Of a DNA stretch of 64,000 nucleotides, positions 17,001-26,337 are shown one piece after another. The stretch is taken from positions 62,001-126,000 of the forward strand of contig CAZCNY010000004.1 of NCBI GenBank assembly GCA_964500675.1. The letters run 5' to 3'. The first letter of the stretch is position 1. Every line of letters starts with the position of its first letter. The notes below the pieces were generated by a model. The model had not been told where the DNA came from and made no database searches. It saw only the letters and a list, made by a program, of their open reading frames with translations. The DNA is from CAMLJR01 sp964500675 (GTDB lineage: Bacteria; Pseudomonadota; Gammaproteobacteria; Pseudomonadales; CAMLJR01). The position numbers were made by a program, and so were the translations under genes.

Positions 17001-17709
17001 ATCTTTCGATGCTAACAGTAACAACTCCCGACTCAAACTTTTCGATGCAACAAATAACCCGATGTCCGCAACTTGGACAAGTGGCGTAGGCAGTTTTACT
17101 CTACCGTTGACATTTGCCCGTGTGTCTTCTATCGATGGCCCATACGCCACTGTCGGTCTCGGCATCGCGCCTATAGACTCGGACGGTGTTACAGCAACCG
17201 GCTTTGATCTCGACACATCCGTTCCTGCCGACAGTATTTTCGATCATGTACAAATCGGCAGCTCTACTGAATTTCGCTACGGGCGCTTGCGACTCGATAG
17301 CGTGAGCGGCCCAGCCAGCTTGCCGCTATCAATTCCAATAACTGCGGAATATTGGAATGGCGGGGCGTTTGTTACCAACACTGACGATACGAATTGCACG
17401 ACTATCGCTGTTAATAACGCTTCAGTAACTCTCGGTCCTTACAGCGGCAATTTAAATAGTGGTGAAACGAATATCGTCAATAACAGCGGCTCTATCGTAA
17501 GTGGTAAAGCGCCCACGCTGTTACAACTCGGCGCACCTGGCAACGGCAATGAGGGCAGCGTTGGGGTTTCACTCGATGTATCGAGCTGGCCGTGGTTGCA
17601 ATTCGATTGGAATGGCGACGGTGCACTCGATCCGACCGCAACCGCGACCGCAAGCTTCGGCACCTACCGCGGCTCCGATCGCGTGATCTTTTGGCAGGAA
17701 ACGCAATAA
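14044..17709 (+). CDS. mshQ: MSHA biogenesis protein MshQ, large secreted protein with a lectin-like region
   Basis: 1221 residues with an N-terminal signal sequence (about 1-32, cut after ARA). Residues about 35-240 form a Ser/Thr-rich beta region. About 245-500 resemble an L-type (legume-lectin-like) carbohydrate-binding domain: GADGIAVTLSD, GGFGGSLGYAQRN and GGWMGVALDEYGNFS are in the expected order. The remainder (about 600-1221) has the look of the C-terminal region shared by MshQ proteins, ending near SYRGSDRVIFWQETQ-like text. It closes the msh series and could act as a tip adhesin. From about 16.3 kb the codon use becomes less GC-biased, hinting at a mosaic gene. Confidence 0.82.
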   Translation: MKTLRIVKKSCFVKKIFAIFFFIFAAQCARATIIASTTTGTTYSSNGNVNSFTLNRPSSVNVGDLLLVQITVSANISVSSVPSGWTQLADNSSGNFSTTLEQFVYYHVATSSDTANGATSWSLSNNARVAAAMIGFRSDIIGHVAAIDSSNPDTGNSATLTATSMTASAAGRLVRLYGQRSTSALNSNAALTRHAAANADSLVTLLAASRAIAGAGTTGSDVVTASTSARYVIHSVLLIDTTTKPATCYSDDFSDSTAFGKNWATTSVGSHTFVPTITGGHLQLTDNNGYESTGATLQRLFPTSNLIYVEFNHYAYPNSSGADGIAVTLSDASITPQPGGFGGSLGYAQRNDSGGINGFAGGWMGVALDEYGNFSNATEGRIGGPGRTLDSVSIRGSGSGQTGYVYVAGTTSLNPGIDSNTTPGPGYRYRIIIDAVTPGQTYVTVDRDTTGAGTNYTNLIPTFNIEASAGQAAIPANLMLTLTGSTGGSQNVHEIGNLSVCATTINNTNLVDHFEFTYASQALTCDAAAITIKACANTDCSTLMSVPVTVTLNTSGNFVGGNTQTFTGSTTLQLRQNTPATATFSVASSSPGAKAFSTNICNNVSGNTCSLSFVDAGLEFDVPNVLANKPSGAVRLRAVKNSGDATNSCVALFQNMTQNINFWSTYSNPSTGTRAVELRPGSGSGTFTSISGASPGTALPLVFDANGETTFEARYNDAGLMTLNAKFSGGTTGTYANLTLTGTDNFVSTPAGFCVRTPDPTDSTKSLTCTQNSSNNFDYAKCSIFTSAGNPFPLIISAVGWESDSDTDFCTTNAVTPNYSQNNLSLSSTVVAPVAADPKNNINGVVTPLTFNMDTTSKGIVTLPSVTESEVGVFEFVAAPPQHQYQGVTMPSGSNLPIGRFIPHHFTVANGNLINRKTSCVPQPTPAPAFTYMDERFDLSFNISAQNANNQVTKNYQGDFETLHSFNNLLLKAISPIAPPSSLSRASFDANSNNSRLKLFDATNNPMSATWTSGVGSFTLPLTFARVSSIDGPYATVGLGIAPIDSDGVTATGFDLDTSVPADSIFDHVQIGSSTEFRYGRLRLDSVSGPASLPLSIPITAEYWNGGAFVTNTDDTNCTTIAVNNASVTLGPYSGNLNSGETNIVNNSGSIVSGKAPTLLQLGAPGNGNEGSVGVSLDVSSWPWLQFDWNGDGALDPTATATASFGTYRGSDRVIFWQETQ

Positions 17710-17778
17710 TTTTTCCACCATTTCTTAAAGCTGTTCGTGTAATAATTCGCGGATCGATGATGCTATTTTCGGCAAATC

Positions 17779-20700
17779 ATGAACGCAAGCTGGCAGCAAG
17801 CCATCCAACGATTACCTGCACCCCTGCAACGCGAAGCCGAGCTTGCGCTTGCGCATTTGCTTGAAGCCTGCGACGAATCTCAGCGCGCCCGTTGCGCGTC
17901 GCTGCTCGAAAACGCAGAGTTCGCGCGGCGGCTGGCAAAATTATTCGCGTGTTCTCAATTCGCCGCGCAACTGTGCCGGCGCTATCCCGCTTGGCTGCTT
18001 GAATTGCACGATGCCGGCGATCTCGATAACGGTTTAAGCGCCAACGATTTTGTTGCGCGTTTACGCGTGCAACTTGGCGCTTGCGAAACCGTCGAGATGG
18101 TCGATAGCGCGCTGCGTCAATTTCGCAATCGCGAATATCTGCGCATTATCTGGCGCGATCTCAACCGCTGCGCCGACACGATTGAGATTACCGCCGACAT
18201 CAGCGCGGTTGCCGAAGCGACGATTCAAGCAGCGCTCGATTTTCATTGCGCGCAATTGCAGCGCGAATACGGCGCGCCGCGTTCTGGAAGCGATGGCAGC
18301 GTGCAGCCGTTTATCGTGATCGGCATGGGCAAGCTCGGCGCGCGCGAACTGAATTTATCCTCCGATGTGGATTTGATTTTCGCCTATCCCGACGGCGGTG
18401 AAACCGATGGCGGCACGAAGTCGATATCCAATCAGGAGTTTTTCATTCGCCTCGGCCAGGCGCTGATCAAATCGCTCGATCAGAGCACCGCGGATGGTTT
18501 TGTATTTCGCGTCGATATGCGCCTGCGTCCCTACGGTGAAAGCGGCGCGCTCGTGCTCAATTTCGACGCGCTCGAAGAGTATTACCAGGATCAGGGCCGC
18601 GATTGGGAGCGCTATGCGATGATCAAGGCACGCCCGGTTGCCGAAAGCACACGCGGCGCCGCAAATGCCAACCAGACAATCGGCGCAGAAGCTTTTCCCG
18701 CGGGCCGGCGCCTGCTCGAAATGCTGCGCCCGTTTACCTATCGGCGCTATCTCGATTATTCGGCATTTGAAGCGCTGCGCGAAATGAAAGCGTTGATCCA
18801 GCGCGATGTGCAACGCCGGCGCTTGCACGACAATATCAAACTCGGCGCGGGCGGTATTCGCGAAATCGAATTCATCGCGCAGTGTTTTCAACTGATTCGC
18901 GGCGGCCGCGAACCGCGCCTGCAAGAACGTCAATTGCTGCGCGTGCTGAAAATACTGGGCGAATTGGCTTATCTGCCGACAAGCGCCGTTGACGAGTTGC
19001 GTGCCGCTTATCTTTTTTTGCGCAATACCGAGCACGCTTTGCAAGCGTGGCTCGATCAGCAGACACAGGATTTGCCGAAAGCCGAGCTGCCGCGCAGCGC
19101 GCTGGCGCATGCGATGAATTATCGCGGCTGGGATGAATTTGTCGTTGCATTGAATCGGCAGCGCCAGATCGTCGGCGCGCATTTTCACGATGTCATCGCG
19201 CTGCCAGCGCAAAAACAAGAAGCCGCGCTGGAGACGCAGAGCAATCCGTGGGAGATATTTTGGCAGGATGGCGAGCTAACTAACGTGAGCGCATCGCAGC
19301 AATTCATCGCGGCCGGTTTTGATATCCCCGACGAAGTTGCGCGCCGCCTTCTCGAACTGCGCGCGAGCAAGAGCGTCAACGCGCTGCAAGCGACGGCGCG
19401 CGCGCGCCTCGATGCGTTCATGCCGCAATTATTGTGCGCGCTCGCTCAGATCGAGCAACCCGGCACCGCCTTGTTGCGTATTCTGCCACTCGTCGAAGCG
19501 GTGCTGCGACGCACCGCCTATTTGGTGCTGCTGATCGAAAATCCCACGGCGCTGCGCGAATTGATCGCGCTGTGCGCGGCGAGCCCATGGGTGGCCGATC
19601 AACTCGCTAAACACCCTGTGCTACTCGACGAATTGCTGAATGCCGAACGGCTTTATACCGCGCCCGATAAAAACGCGCTGCAACACGATTTGCGTCAACA
19701 GCTGCTGCGCTTCGAGTGGAGCGATCTCGAAGGACAGATGGATGCGCTGCGCTATTTCAAACTCGCACACAGTTTGCGCGTCGTCGCCGCCGAAATTGGC
19801 GGCACCTTGCCGCTGATGAAAGTCAGCGATTATTTAACTTGGATCGCCGAAACCATCGTCGAGCATGTGCTCGAACTCGCGTGGCAGCAATTGCTCGCAA
19901 AACACGGAGCGCCGCGCAACGCCGACGGCTCGCCGTGCGGGAAAAATTTCATCGTCGTCGCCTACGGCAAGTTCGGCGGTATCGAGTTGAGCCACAGCTC
20001 GGATCTCGACCTCGTCTTTATTCACGCCGCCGATCCGAATCAGACTACCGACGGCGCCGTGGAAATCGATAACGGCACCTTCTTTACGCGCCTCGGTCAA
20101 CGCATGATTCATATTCTGACCGCGCAGACGGTGCTCGGTCCGCTCTACGACGTCGACATGCGGTTGCGCCCCTCGGGCAACTCCGGTTTGCTCGTCAGCA
20201 CGTTGAAAGCATTCGCCGATTATCAGCGCCAGCGCGCGTGGACGTGGGAGCATCAGGCGCTGGTGCGCGCGCGCCCCATCGCAGGCGACAGCGAACTCGT
20301 CGCGGCATTCGAGCAAGTGCGCCGCGAAGTTCTCTGCCAGCCGCGCGAGCGCGCAAAATTGCGCGGCGAGGTTATCGGCATGCGTCAGAAAATGCGCGCG
20401 CAGTTGAAGCCGCGCAACACCGAAACCCCGCAGCATCCAGTGTTCGATTTGAAGCAGGGCAGCGGTGCGATTGTCGATATCGAATTCATCGTGCAATATG
20501 CCGTGCTGGCGTGGGCGCACACGCATCCGGCGTTGACACGCTGGACCGACAACATCCGGATTTTGGAAACGCTGCAAACGGAAAATCTCTGCGACGAACA
20601 GACCGCGGCCGCGTTGATAGAGGCTTATAAAACCTATCGCAGCGCGGCGCACCGGCGCGCTTTGCAGCAACAATCTGGTATCGTCGCGTTAGCGGATTTC

Positions 20701-20787
20701 GCCGCACAGCAACAAGCGGTGCTTACCGCATGGCAACAGTTGTTGGAGGACGATCAAATCCCAGCGCCAGCGCCAACGCCGCGCTGA
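17779..20787 (+). CDS. glnE: Bifunctional glutamine synthetase adenylyltransferase / adenylyl-removing enzyme
   Basis: 1002 residues with the two nucleotidyltransferase halves of GlnE. The N-terminal (adenylyl-removing) half has GMGKLGARELNLSSDVDL. The C-terminal (adenylylating) half has AYGKFGGIELSHSSDLDL. Each is followed by the R-L-R-P-x-G segment (MRLRPYGESGALV and MRLRPSGNSGLLV). The enzyme adds AMP to, or removes it from, glutamine synthetase in response to PII, and so sets nitrogen assimilation. It starts 69 bases after mshQ. In Pseudomonas the next gene is ilvE; here a polysaccharide island of about 23 kb intervenes. Confidence 0.97.
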   Translation: MNASWQQAIQRLPAPLQREAELALAHLLEACDESQRARCASLLENAEFARRLAKLFACSQFAAQLCRRYPAWLLELHDAGDLDNGLSANDFVARLRVQLGACETVEMVDSALRQFRNREYLRIIWRDLNRCADTIEITADISAVAEATIQAALDFHCAQLQREYGAPRSGSDGSVQPFIVIGMGKLGARELNLSSDVDLIFAYPDGGETDGGTKSISNQEFFIRLGQALIKSLDQSTADGFVFRVDMRLRPYGESGALVLNFDALEEYYQDQGRDWERYAMIKARPVAESTRGAANANQTIGAEAFPAGRRLLEMLRPFTYRRYLDYSAFEALREMKALIQRDVQRRRLHDNIKLGAGGIREIEFIAQCFQLIRGGREPRLQERQLLRVLKILGELAYLPTSAVDELRAAYLFLRNTEHALQAWLDQQTQDLPKAELPRSALAHAMNYRGWDEFVVALNRQRQIVGAHFHDVIALPAQKQEAALETQSNPWEIFWQDGELTNVSASQQFIAAGFDIPDEVARRLLELRASKSVNALQATARARLDAFMPQLLCALAQIEQPGTALLRILPLVEAVLRRTAYLVLLIENPTALRELIALCAASPWVADQLAKHPVLLDELLNAERLYTAPDKNALQHDLRQQLLRFEWSDLEGQMDALRYFKLAHSLRVVAAEIGGTLPLMKVSDYLTWIAETIVEHVLELAWQQLLAKHGAPRNADGSPCGKNFIVVAYGKFGGIELSHSSDLDLVFIHAADPNQTTDGAVEIDNGTFFTRLGQRMIHILTAQTVLGPLYDVDMRLRPSGNSGLLVSTLKAFADYQRQRAWTWEHQALVRARPIAGDSELVAAFEQVRREVLCQPRERAKLRGEVIGMRQKMRAQLKPRNTETPQHPVFDLKQGSGAIVDIEFIVQYAVLAWAHTHPALTRWTDNIRILETLQTENLCDEQTAAALIEAYKTYRSAAHRRALQQQSGIVALADFAAQQQAVLTAWQQLLEDDQIPAPAPTPR

Positions 20788-20812
20788 ACCCAGTTCAAGT
20801 TAGGTTGTTACG

Positions 20813-21334
20813 GTGATGTCGAGCAAAGCAGTACCTTGGTTTTTAGCAAGCACATTCACTATTGTTGCGGGCATTCTGTGGCTGAGCGCCTGCTCCGGCG
20901 GTAAACCCGTGGTGATTCAGCCGGGAGCGTTCAGTGAAGATTGGCCGACGGCGTTGCGCGCGGAGCTCGTGGAAAATAAACTGTGTGCGCTCCATCGGAT
21001 CAACGGTAAAAATTCGCACCAACCCACCTTAATATTTAAAAGCGGCGAATCGCTATCTCTATCCGGGTGGGTATTCTCCAAGAAAGATGGCGCGCTACCC
21101 GCGGTGTATGTGCAGCTGGTCGGTCCAGCACTGACTTATACCGCCCTCGCCGAAAGGCGCACGCCGCGGCCTGACGTCAATCAATATTTCAAACTCGATC
21201 CAACCTGGAATACCGGCTTCGAGTTGCAGGCAACACAGCACGCTGAGCCTGGAAAGTATCGCATCGACGTCTTACAAGCCGGTGAGGAGCGAGTCGCACA
21301 GTGCGACTCCGGCGTGACCATCATTATAAATTGA
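20813..21334 (+). CDS. Predicted lipoprotein of unknown function
   Basis: 173 residues. The start is GTG 20813 or ATG 20816. A hydrophobic signal segment ends in the lipobox LSAC (about residue 27), so the product should be lipidated and face the periplasm. The rest is a small beta-rich domain (SGESLSLSGWVFSKKDGALP) with Cys in NKLCALHR and VAQCDSG that could form a disulfide. I recognise no family. It follows glnE by 25 bases and is the first gene of the polysaccharide island, so a link to surface glycans is possible but unproven. Confidence 0.6.
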   Translation: MMSSKAVPWFLASTFTIVAGILWLSACSGGKPVVIQPGAFSEDWPTALRAELVENKLCALHRINGKNSHQPTLIFKSGESLSLSGWVFSKKDGALPAVYVQLVGPALTYTALAERRTPRPDVNQYFKLDPTWNTGFELQATQHAEPGKYRIDVLQAGEERVAQCDSGVTIIIN

Positions 21335-21475
21335 ACAATGCAGGCAATACTCTTACCGTTTTACCGGCGATAGAGTTGGACAAAAACCCTTGATACCAAT
21401 CAAAATGTGTAAATGGATAAATATTGTGTCGGCAATTAATGATCAATATCTCCACAAACACGCCGGGACGACTTT

Positions 21476-22693
21476 ATGCCTGAGAAGATAAACACTACAA
21501 GCTCACGTCCATCGGCCTTTTTGCTTCCGACAGTCACAACTCATCCTGATTTTGAAAACATAATACAAGCTGAAGGCAAGAATAAAACGTACCTTGTTGA
21601 GTGTGAAGCGATACGCGGCCTAGCCATTCTATTAGTTCTACTTTTCCATTGCTCTCTTCGAATTGAGAGGGTTTCGCCAATCACACCAAATCTATTCACT
21701 TCTTTTATGTTGGCGGGAAATACCGGTGTAACTTTGTTTTTTGTATTGAGCGGTTTTTTGCTTAATTTGCCGTTTATGGCCGGAGTGCCGGTACGGCCTC
21801 GTAATTTTTTCATTAAACGCGCTTTACGCATACTCCCCATGTATGCCTGTGTTGTCATCTTCGGAACCATTTATCGCCATGACATTGTCGCTGGCATTAA
21901 AGCATTACTATTTTTAAATACTCAAATCAGCGCGCTGTGGCCTTTCGGCGCGGTTTGGTGGAGTCTCGCTGTTGAAGTACAGTTTTATTTGCTATTACCT
22001 TTTCTGCATTTATTGTGGCGATCTCAACACTGGCGATGGCTGCTTTTACCAATGCTGATCGTTGCCTGTTATCTCTATTATGAAATAACGCGATCCAATC
22101 AGGGCAATTACTATTTTGTTCATTCGGCCCGCGATTCCATACTAACTTTATGGCCGACTTTTTTGTGCGGAGCCATTCTGGCCGCGGTGCACGCGCGCTA
22201 CGGGGTGGCAATTAAAAATTATTTTCACGACTCTAAACTTTTTAGATCTGGTTTTTCGGACTTATTTGTTGGTCTGTTAATCCTTCTGCTCGCCTTCATC
22301 TTACTCGAAGTCTCACGCATTGGTTACGCAAAAGCCTATCTATTTCATTTTGATCATGTGGTCGTGGAGGCCGCCGTGTGGTCTCTGATTATTGCGACAA
22401 TGTTGTATTTGCCAGCTTACACAAAAAACATCATTACGCATCCAATTCTCGTGTTTTTGGGGTTCATTTCTTATTCGCTTTATCTGCTTCATGCGCCGGT
22501 CGTATTCTTCGGCCTTCGCTTTCTGGGCCAATTTTCAAGCGTCACAAAAAGCCTTTCACTTCCTGCATTACTGGGAGTTTGCGTAGCTGCTGCAGTGGCG
22601 CTTTCGATGCTTACTTATCGACTAATTGAAAAGCCGATGCTTAATCTTAAGAATAAATTTTCTGTCGGAAAAATGGCTGCCGCTCGAAAATGA
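21476..22693 (+). CDS. Acyltransferase 3 family (OafA/YrhL-like) membrane protein
   Basis: 405 residues with about ten membrane helices. The conserved opening ECEAIRGLAILLVLLFH carries the catalytic-type His of acyltransferase-3 enzymes. NTGVTLFFVLSGFLLNLPF and the later FISYSLYLLHAPVVFFG are further family hallmarks. Such proteins O-acetylate or otherwise acylate sugars from the cytoplasmic membrane. It lacks the extra SGNH domain found in the second acyltransferase at 26338. Setting and family suggest a role in modifying the O-chain. Confidence 0.88.
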   Translation: MPEKINTTSSRPSAFLLPTVTTHPDFENIIQAEGKNKTYLVECEAIRGLAILLVLLFHCSLRIERVSPITPNLFTSFMLAGNTGVTLFFVLSGFLLNLPFMAGVPVRPRNFFIKRALRILPMYACVVIFGTIYRHDIVAGIKALLFLNTQISALWPFGAVWWSLAVEVQFYLLLPFLHLLWRSQHWRWLLLPMLIVACYLYYEITRSNQGNYYFVHSARDSILTLWPTFLCGAILAAVHARYGVAIKNYFHDSKLFRSGFSDLFVGLLILLLAFILLEVSRIGYAKAYLFHFDHVVVEAAVWSLIIATMLYLPAYTKNIITHPILVFLGFISYSLYLLHAPVVFFGLRFLGQFSSVTKSLSLPALLGVCVAAAVALSMLTYRLIEKPMLNLKNKFSVGKMAAARK

Positions 22694-22743
22694 CTACTTT
22701 CTGATCCACCTGTATTTCCACATGGTTTTGGCGACACACCGAT

Positions 22744-24417
22744 ATGACGAAAAATCAGCCCGCTTTCAGATTCGATAATATTATTTTTTGCGGCCTTATG
22801 GCGTTGGCGTTGCTGGCACACTACTACGTGCTTCTTCGCTACTCGAGCAACCTTCCTAAAGGGGATGATTATTGGGACATTTTACGTTTTCTAAGCGACT
22901 ACCAAAATGCAAACTCCTGGGACGGGAAAGCGGCTGCCATGTTCGCGCAACATAACGAACACCGAACCACCATTAATCGTCTTATCTACACGATAATGTA
23001 TGAAATAAGCGGACGAGTAAACTTCAAAGTATTAATGCTTATTGGCGATCTTTCGACAATTGGGATGATCGTCCTAATAGGCGCTCAATTCAAACGCAGA
23101 CAATTCTTTTTCTTTACTCTTTCTTTGACCGCTATCTTTTTGCTCAATTTGCAGAGTTGGGCTAGCTTGTTTTTGGCGATGACGGCCATATCCAACTACT
23201 GTGTGGTTTTTTTTGCATTGGCGTCTATTCATGCACTGGCATCAAAGCAGCGCGGCGGTTTATTTTTGGCGATTCTGTTTGCTTTTTGCTCCTCCTTTTC
23301 TCAAGGTAACGGTTTATCGATCTGGCCAGTCGGTCTTATTTGCATCTTTCTTGAGGAAAATGATGATCGGTATCGAAGGCTGGTCATTTGGTCGTTGGCG
23401 GCTCTGGCATGCTTGGCGTTGTATTTTTTTCATTACGTGCCGCCCAAGGCACTGCAAATTTCTCATGATGCAAAATCGGTCGCTCTCAAAATACGACTTT
23501 TTTTAGCATGGTTTTTTACGTTTGTAGGTTCATGCTGGGCTTTCGAGTCGAATAACGTAACGCTGGCCACCTTCATTGGTGTCATTATGAGCCTCGGCGC
23601 AATGCCTGCTGTAGTTTTTTTAAAACGAAAATCGCCAGTCCTGGCCTATTTTATTTTATTTTTATTGTTATCCGCGGCAATCGCCTCATATTCAAGATTT
23701 TCAGCTTTTCCCGCTGCGGGAGCATCAGCTGCACGCTTGGGGGCATTATCTTCACGCTATAGAATTTACTCGGTCTATCTTTCCTGCATTCTGCTGATAT
23801 CTTGTTATTTATTTCTATCGGTCAAACGACCCGATTGGCATCTCATAAAAATTCCGATTCTGTTAATTGCCATGGCGCATACCATAACCAGCTACGCGGT
23901 TAGTTTCGAGCCGATGAGGGACACGCAGTTCGATTTTGACGACTCGATGCGCTTATGGTTACTCACGGGACAAAATAAGCGATTTTTCGGCGGCGCCTTC
24001 ATCAAGGACGCAAGCGATTGGGCCGGATATGGAATTTCCTCCAAAATATGGGATCCGCGGGATTTATTCGCCGATGCCTTGTATTTTCATGAGCAAAAAA
24101 CCGCAACGAATTGCAGCTGGACGGCTTTTAAAGGAAGTCTATCCATGTCGGTTATCCGCAATTCACAAGCAGCTGCAGGCGAGTTAATCATCAATGACAC
24201 TCCTCTCATGCGCAGGCATCTTCAACATGTTATCGTGTGCAAGGAGCGGAAAACCTATATCGGAAGCTTCCTGGATACGTCGCGCACTCCCGATGGGGAC
24301 CTCATATTTCATTTTTTTAAAACCGACCCAGTAGAAACGGCCGATGCCATAATTTTTGAGACCAGTTCTGGAGATATTTTTAAGGGCACAATGTCGCCGC
24401 AGCTACCGAATCGTTAA
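22744..24417 (+). CDS. Polytopic membrane protein of unknown function in the polysaccharide island
   Basis: 557 residues with about ten or more hydrophobic helices spread over residues 12-390 and a soluble C-terminal part of about 150 residues. Near the N-terminus LPKGDDYWDILRFLSDY and MFAQHNEHRTTINRLIY form a conserved-looking loop after the first helix, where GT-C-type glycosyltransferases carry an acidic catalytic pair (here GDD). The fold could be a lipid-linked-sugar glycosyltransferase, but no signature proves it. It is AT-richer than the core genes. Confidence 0.5.
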   Translation: MTKNQPAFRFDNIIFCGLMALALLAHYYVLLRYSSNLPKGDDYWDILRFLSDYQNANSWDGKAAAMFAQHNEHRTTINRLIYTIMYEISGRVNFKVLMLIGDLSTIGMIVLIGAQFKRRQFFFFTLSLTAIFLLNLQSWASLFLAMTAISNYCVVFFALASIHALASKQRGGLFLAILFAFCSSFSQGNGLSIWPVGLICIFLEENDDRYRRLVIWSLAALACLALYFFHYVPPKALQISHDAKSVALKIRLFLAWFFTFVGSCWAFESNNVTLATFIGVIMSLGAMPAVVFLKRKSPVLAYFILFLLLSAAIASYSRFSAFPAAGASAARLGALSSRYRIYSVYLSCILLISCYLFLSVKRPDWHLIKIPILLIAMAHTITSYAVSFEPMRDTQFDFDDSMRLWLLTGQNKRFFGGAFIKDASDWAGYGISSKIWDPRDLFADALYFHEQKTATNCSWTAFKGSLSMSVIRNSQAAAGELIINDTPLMRRHLQHVIVCKERKTYIGSFLDTSRTPDGDLIFHFFKTDPVETADAIIFETSSGDIFKGTMSPQLPNR

Positions 24418-24463
24418 GACCCGCCTTGCATATGACAAATAACGAATACCCGGCAGCATTCAG

Positions 24464-25186
24464 ATGAACGATATGAAATTGGTCAGACCCGCGAAAACCC
24501 TTCTTATTCTTGGTATGCACCGAAGCGGTACAAGCTGCTTGACCGGATCGCTGCAGCAGGCAGGTTTAGCGCTCGGCGAGTTCTCGGATTGGAACCCTCA
24601 TAATTTAAAGGGCAATCGGGAAAATACTGAAATTATGTCGCTGAACGAAAAGGTGTTGAATGCCAACGGTGGCAGCTGGGACAATCCACCGAAAAAGGTT
24701 AGCTGGCCGCCCGTATTTAAGGCGCGGGCTCGGCAAATTTTAGAAAAATATGCCGAATATCCCTTTTGGGGGTTCAAGGATCCTCGCACAATTTTCACGC
24801 TTGAAGGTTGGCTGGATTTAGGCATCACACCATCGCACATCGGTATATTTCGACATCCGCTTGCCGTAGCCGGTTCGTTAATGAGGCGCAACGGCGATGC
24901 GATGAATCAACGGCAAGCATTGAGTTTATGGTACGAGTACAATAAGCGTCTTGTGCGTCGCTATAAAATCTCACCGTTTCCCCTGCTTTGCTTCGACTGG
25001 CCAGAAGAGGTTTTTCATGCCGCACTGGATAAAGCGTTACTGAAAGTCGGCTTGGCGCCGCTACCGGATGCGGGCCGCTTTTATACTCAGGAGCTGGTTC
25101 ATCAAGCTGGAGAGAATTCACCGCTACCGTGGAAAATACAGCGACTTTATCGTCGACTGAGGAGGATTAGTGAGCAATATCGTTAA
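24464..25186 (+). CDS. Sulfotransferase-family protein
   Basis: 240 residues. LLILGMHRSGTSCLTGSL (about residues 12-29) is the 5'-phosphosulfate loop that binds PAPS. GIFRHPLAVAGSLMRRN (about 127-143) fits the 3'-phosphate-binding segment with its Arg and Ser. The enzyme should move sulfate from PAPS to a sugar or other hydroxyl. It overlaps the next glycosyltransferase by 17 bases, which argues for a joint role in chain decoration. It is one of four such genes in the island. Confidence 0.8.
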   Translation: MNDMKLVRPAKTLLILGMHRSGTSCLTGSLQQAGLALGEFSDWNPHNLKGNRENTEIMSLNEKVLNANGGSWDNPPKKVSWPPVFKARARQILEKYAEYPFWGFKDPRTIFTLEGWLDLGITPSHIGIFRHPLAVAGSLMRRNGDAMNQRQALSLWYEYNKRLVRRYKISPFPLLCFDWPEEVFHAALDKALLKVGLAPLPDAGRFYTQELVHQAGENSPLPWKIQRLYRRLRRISEQYR

Positions 25187-26264
25187 TTATTCTGCCCTCT
25201 CCTCGTTGCTTCGACGATTTATTCACAGACTGCAAATGAATAGGAATGCTCGGTGCGAATCACCAGCTTCCGCGTCGCCCGCGCTAGCTTCAAAAGCGGT
25301 CACGCGTTTTGAAAACACGATACCGACACTGCCAATCGATCGCGAGCGCAAGTTGATAATCAGCTTCGTTGTAATCGTATATAAAATGCCTGAGCAGGCA
25401 AAGAAGACCATTTTTTCACTCAGCCCTCAATACCAGCGCGGAATTAGTGCCGATGACTACGAAATTATCGTCGTTGAAAATAAATCCGACCGCCTACTTG
25501 GAGAGGCCGCCGCATTAGCTCAGTCTGCCAACGTGCGTTATTTTTTGCGCGATGAAAAACTACCCACACCGGTTTTTGCTATCAATTTTGGTGCGTCGCA
25601 AGCACGCGGCACGCATATCGCCGTTATGATTGACGGTGCCCGCATGTGTTCGCCGGGCGTAGTCAATTACATGCTCACCGCGGCAAGATTAGCTCCCTCA
25701 GTTGCAATCGCCGTCCCTGGATACCATCTGGGCTACGAATTACAGCAAAAATCAATCTTGAAAGGGTACAACGAGTCGGTAGAGGCGGCATTGCTCGACT
25801 CCATTGAATGGCCATCCGACGGCTATCGGTTATTTGAAATCGCCTGCCTTAGCGGAACCTGCGCTGGAGGAGTTTTCAAGCCCATCGGTGAGAGCAACTG
25901 TATTGCCGTACCGCGAACAATATTTTTTTCGCTAGGCGGTTTCGATACTCACTTTGTTGGAAACGGCGGTGGCTTCGTGAATCTTGATTTTTATAAGCGC
26001 GTGGTGGAGCACCCAGAAATACAACTAATCGTATTGTTAGGGGAGGGAAGTTTCCACCAAGTGCACGGCGGCGCGACCACAGGCTCTAACGGAGCCGAGC
26101 GCGAAGAATCAATGCAGGCGCTCGCTCAGGAATACCAAGCTTTGCGCAATGAAACCTATAGCCCGCCGGCGAAGCGCCCAATTTTTCTCGGGGCAATTTC
26201 CGATGCGAGTTTGAAATTTATCCGGCACGGTGCCAATGTCGCGGCTCACCTTGATGAATGTTAA
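25170..26264 (+). CDS. Glycosyltransferase family 2 protein, paralogue A of a three-member set
   Basis: 364 residues. The GTG start is preceded by GGAGG. After about 60 variable residues a GT-A fold starts (LIISFVVIVYKMPEQ). YEIIVVENKS marks the nucleotide-sugar site. The place of the usual DXD metal motif is taken by MIDGARMCSPG. GYNESVEAALLDSIEWPSDGYRLFEI and EGSFHQVHGG are shared with the genes at 30800 and 31767. It probably adds a sugar to the O-chain; donor and acceptor are unknown. Confidence 0.8.
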   Translation: MSNIVNYSALSSLLRRFIHRLQMNRNARCESPASASPALASKAVTRFENTIPTLPIDRERKLIISFVVIVYKMPEQAKKTIFSLSPQYQRGISADDYEIIVVENKSDRLLGEAAALAQSANVRYFLRDEKLPTPVFAINFGASQARGTHIAVMIDGARMCSPGVVNYMLTAARLAPSVAIAVPGYHLGYELQQKSILKGYNESVEAALLDSIEWPSDGYRLFEIACLSGTCAGGVFKPIGESNCIAVPRTIFFSLGGFDTHFVGNGGGFVNLDFYKRVVEHPEIQLIVLLGEGSFHQVHGGATTGSNGAEREESMQALAQEYQALRNETYSPPAKRPIFLGAISDASLKFIRHGANVAAHLDEC

Positions 26265-26337
26265 TAACACGCCGTTCCTGAGTGCAATGAATTTTTAGAT
26301 AGTCCCTAGTTATGCATTGGACATTTAAAATCGCCAA

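Noticed and set aside
18355..19218. 287-codon minus-strand frame opposite glnE
   Set aside because: glnE is certain by its two catalytic motifs; the antisense frame has no family features.
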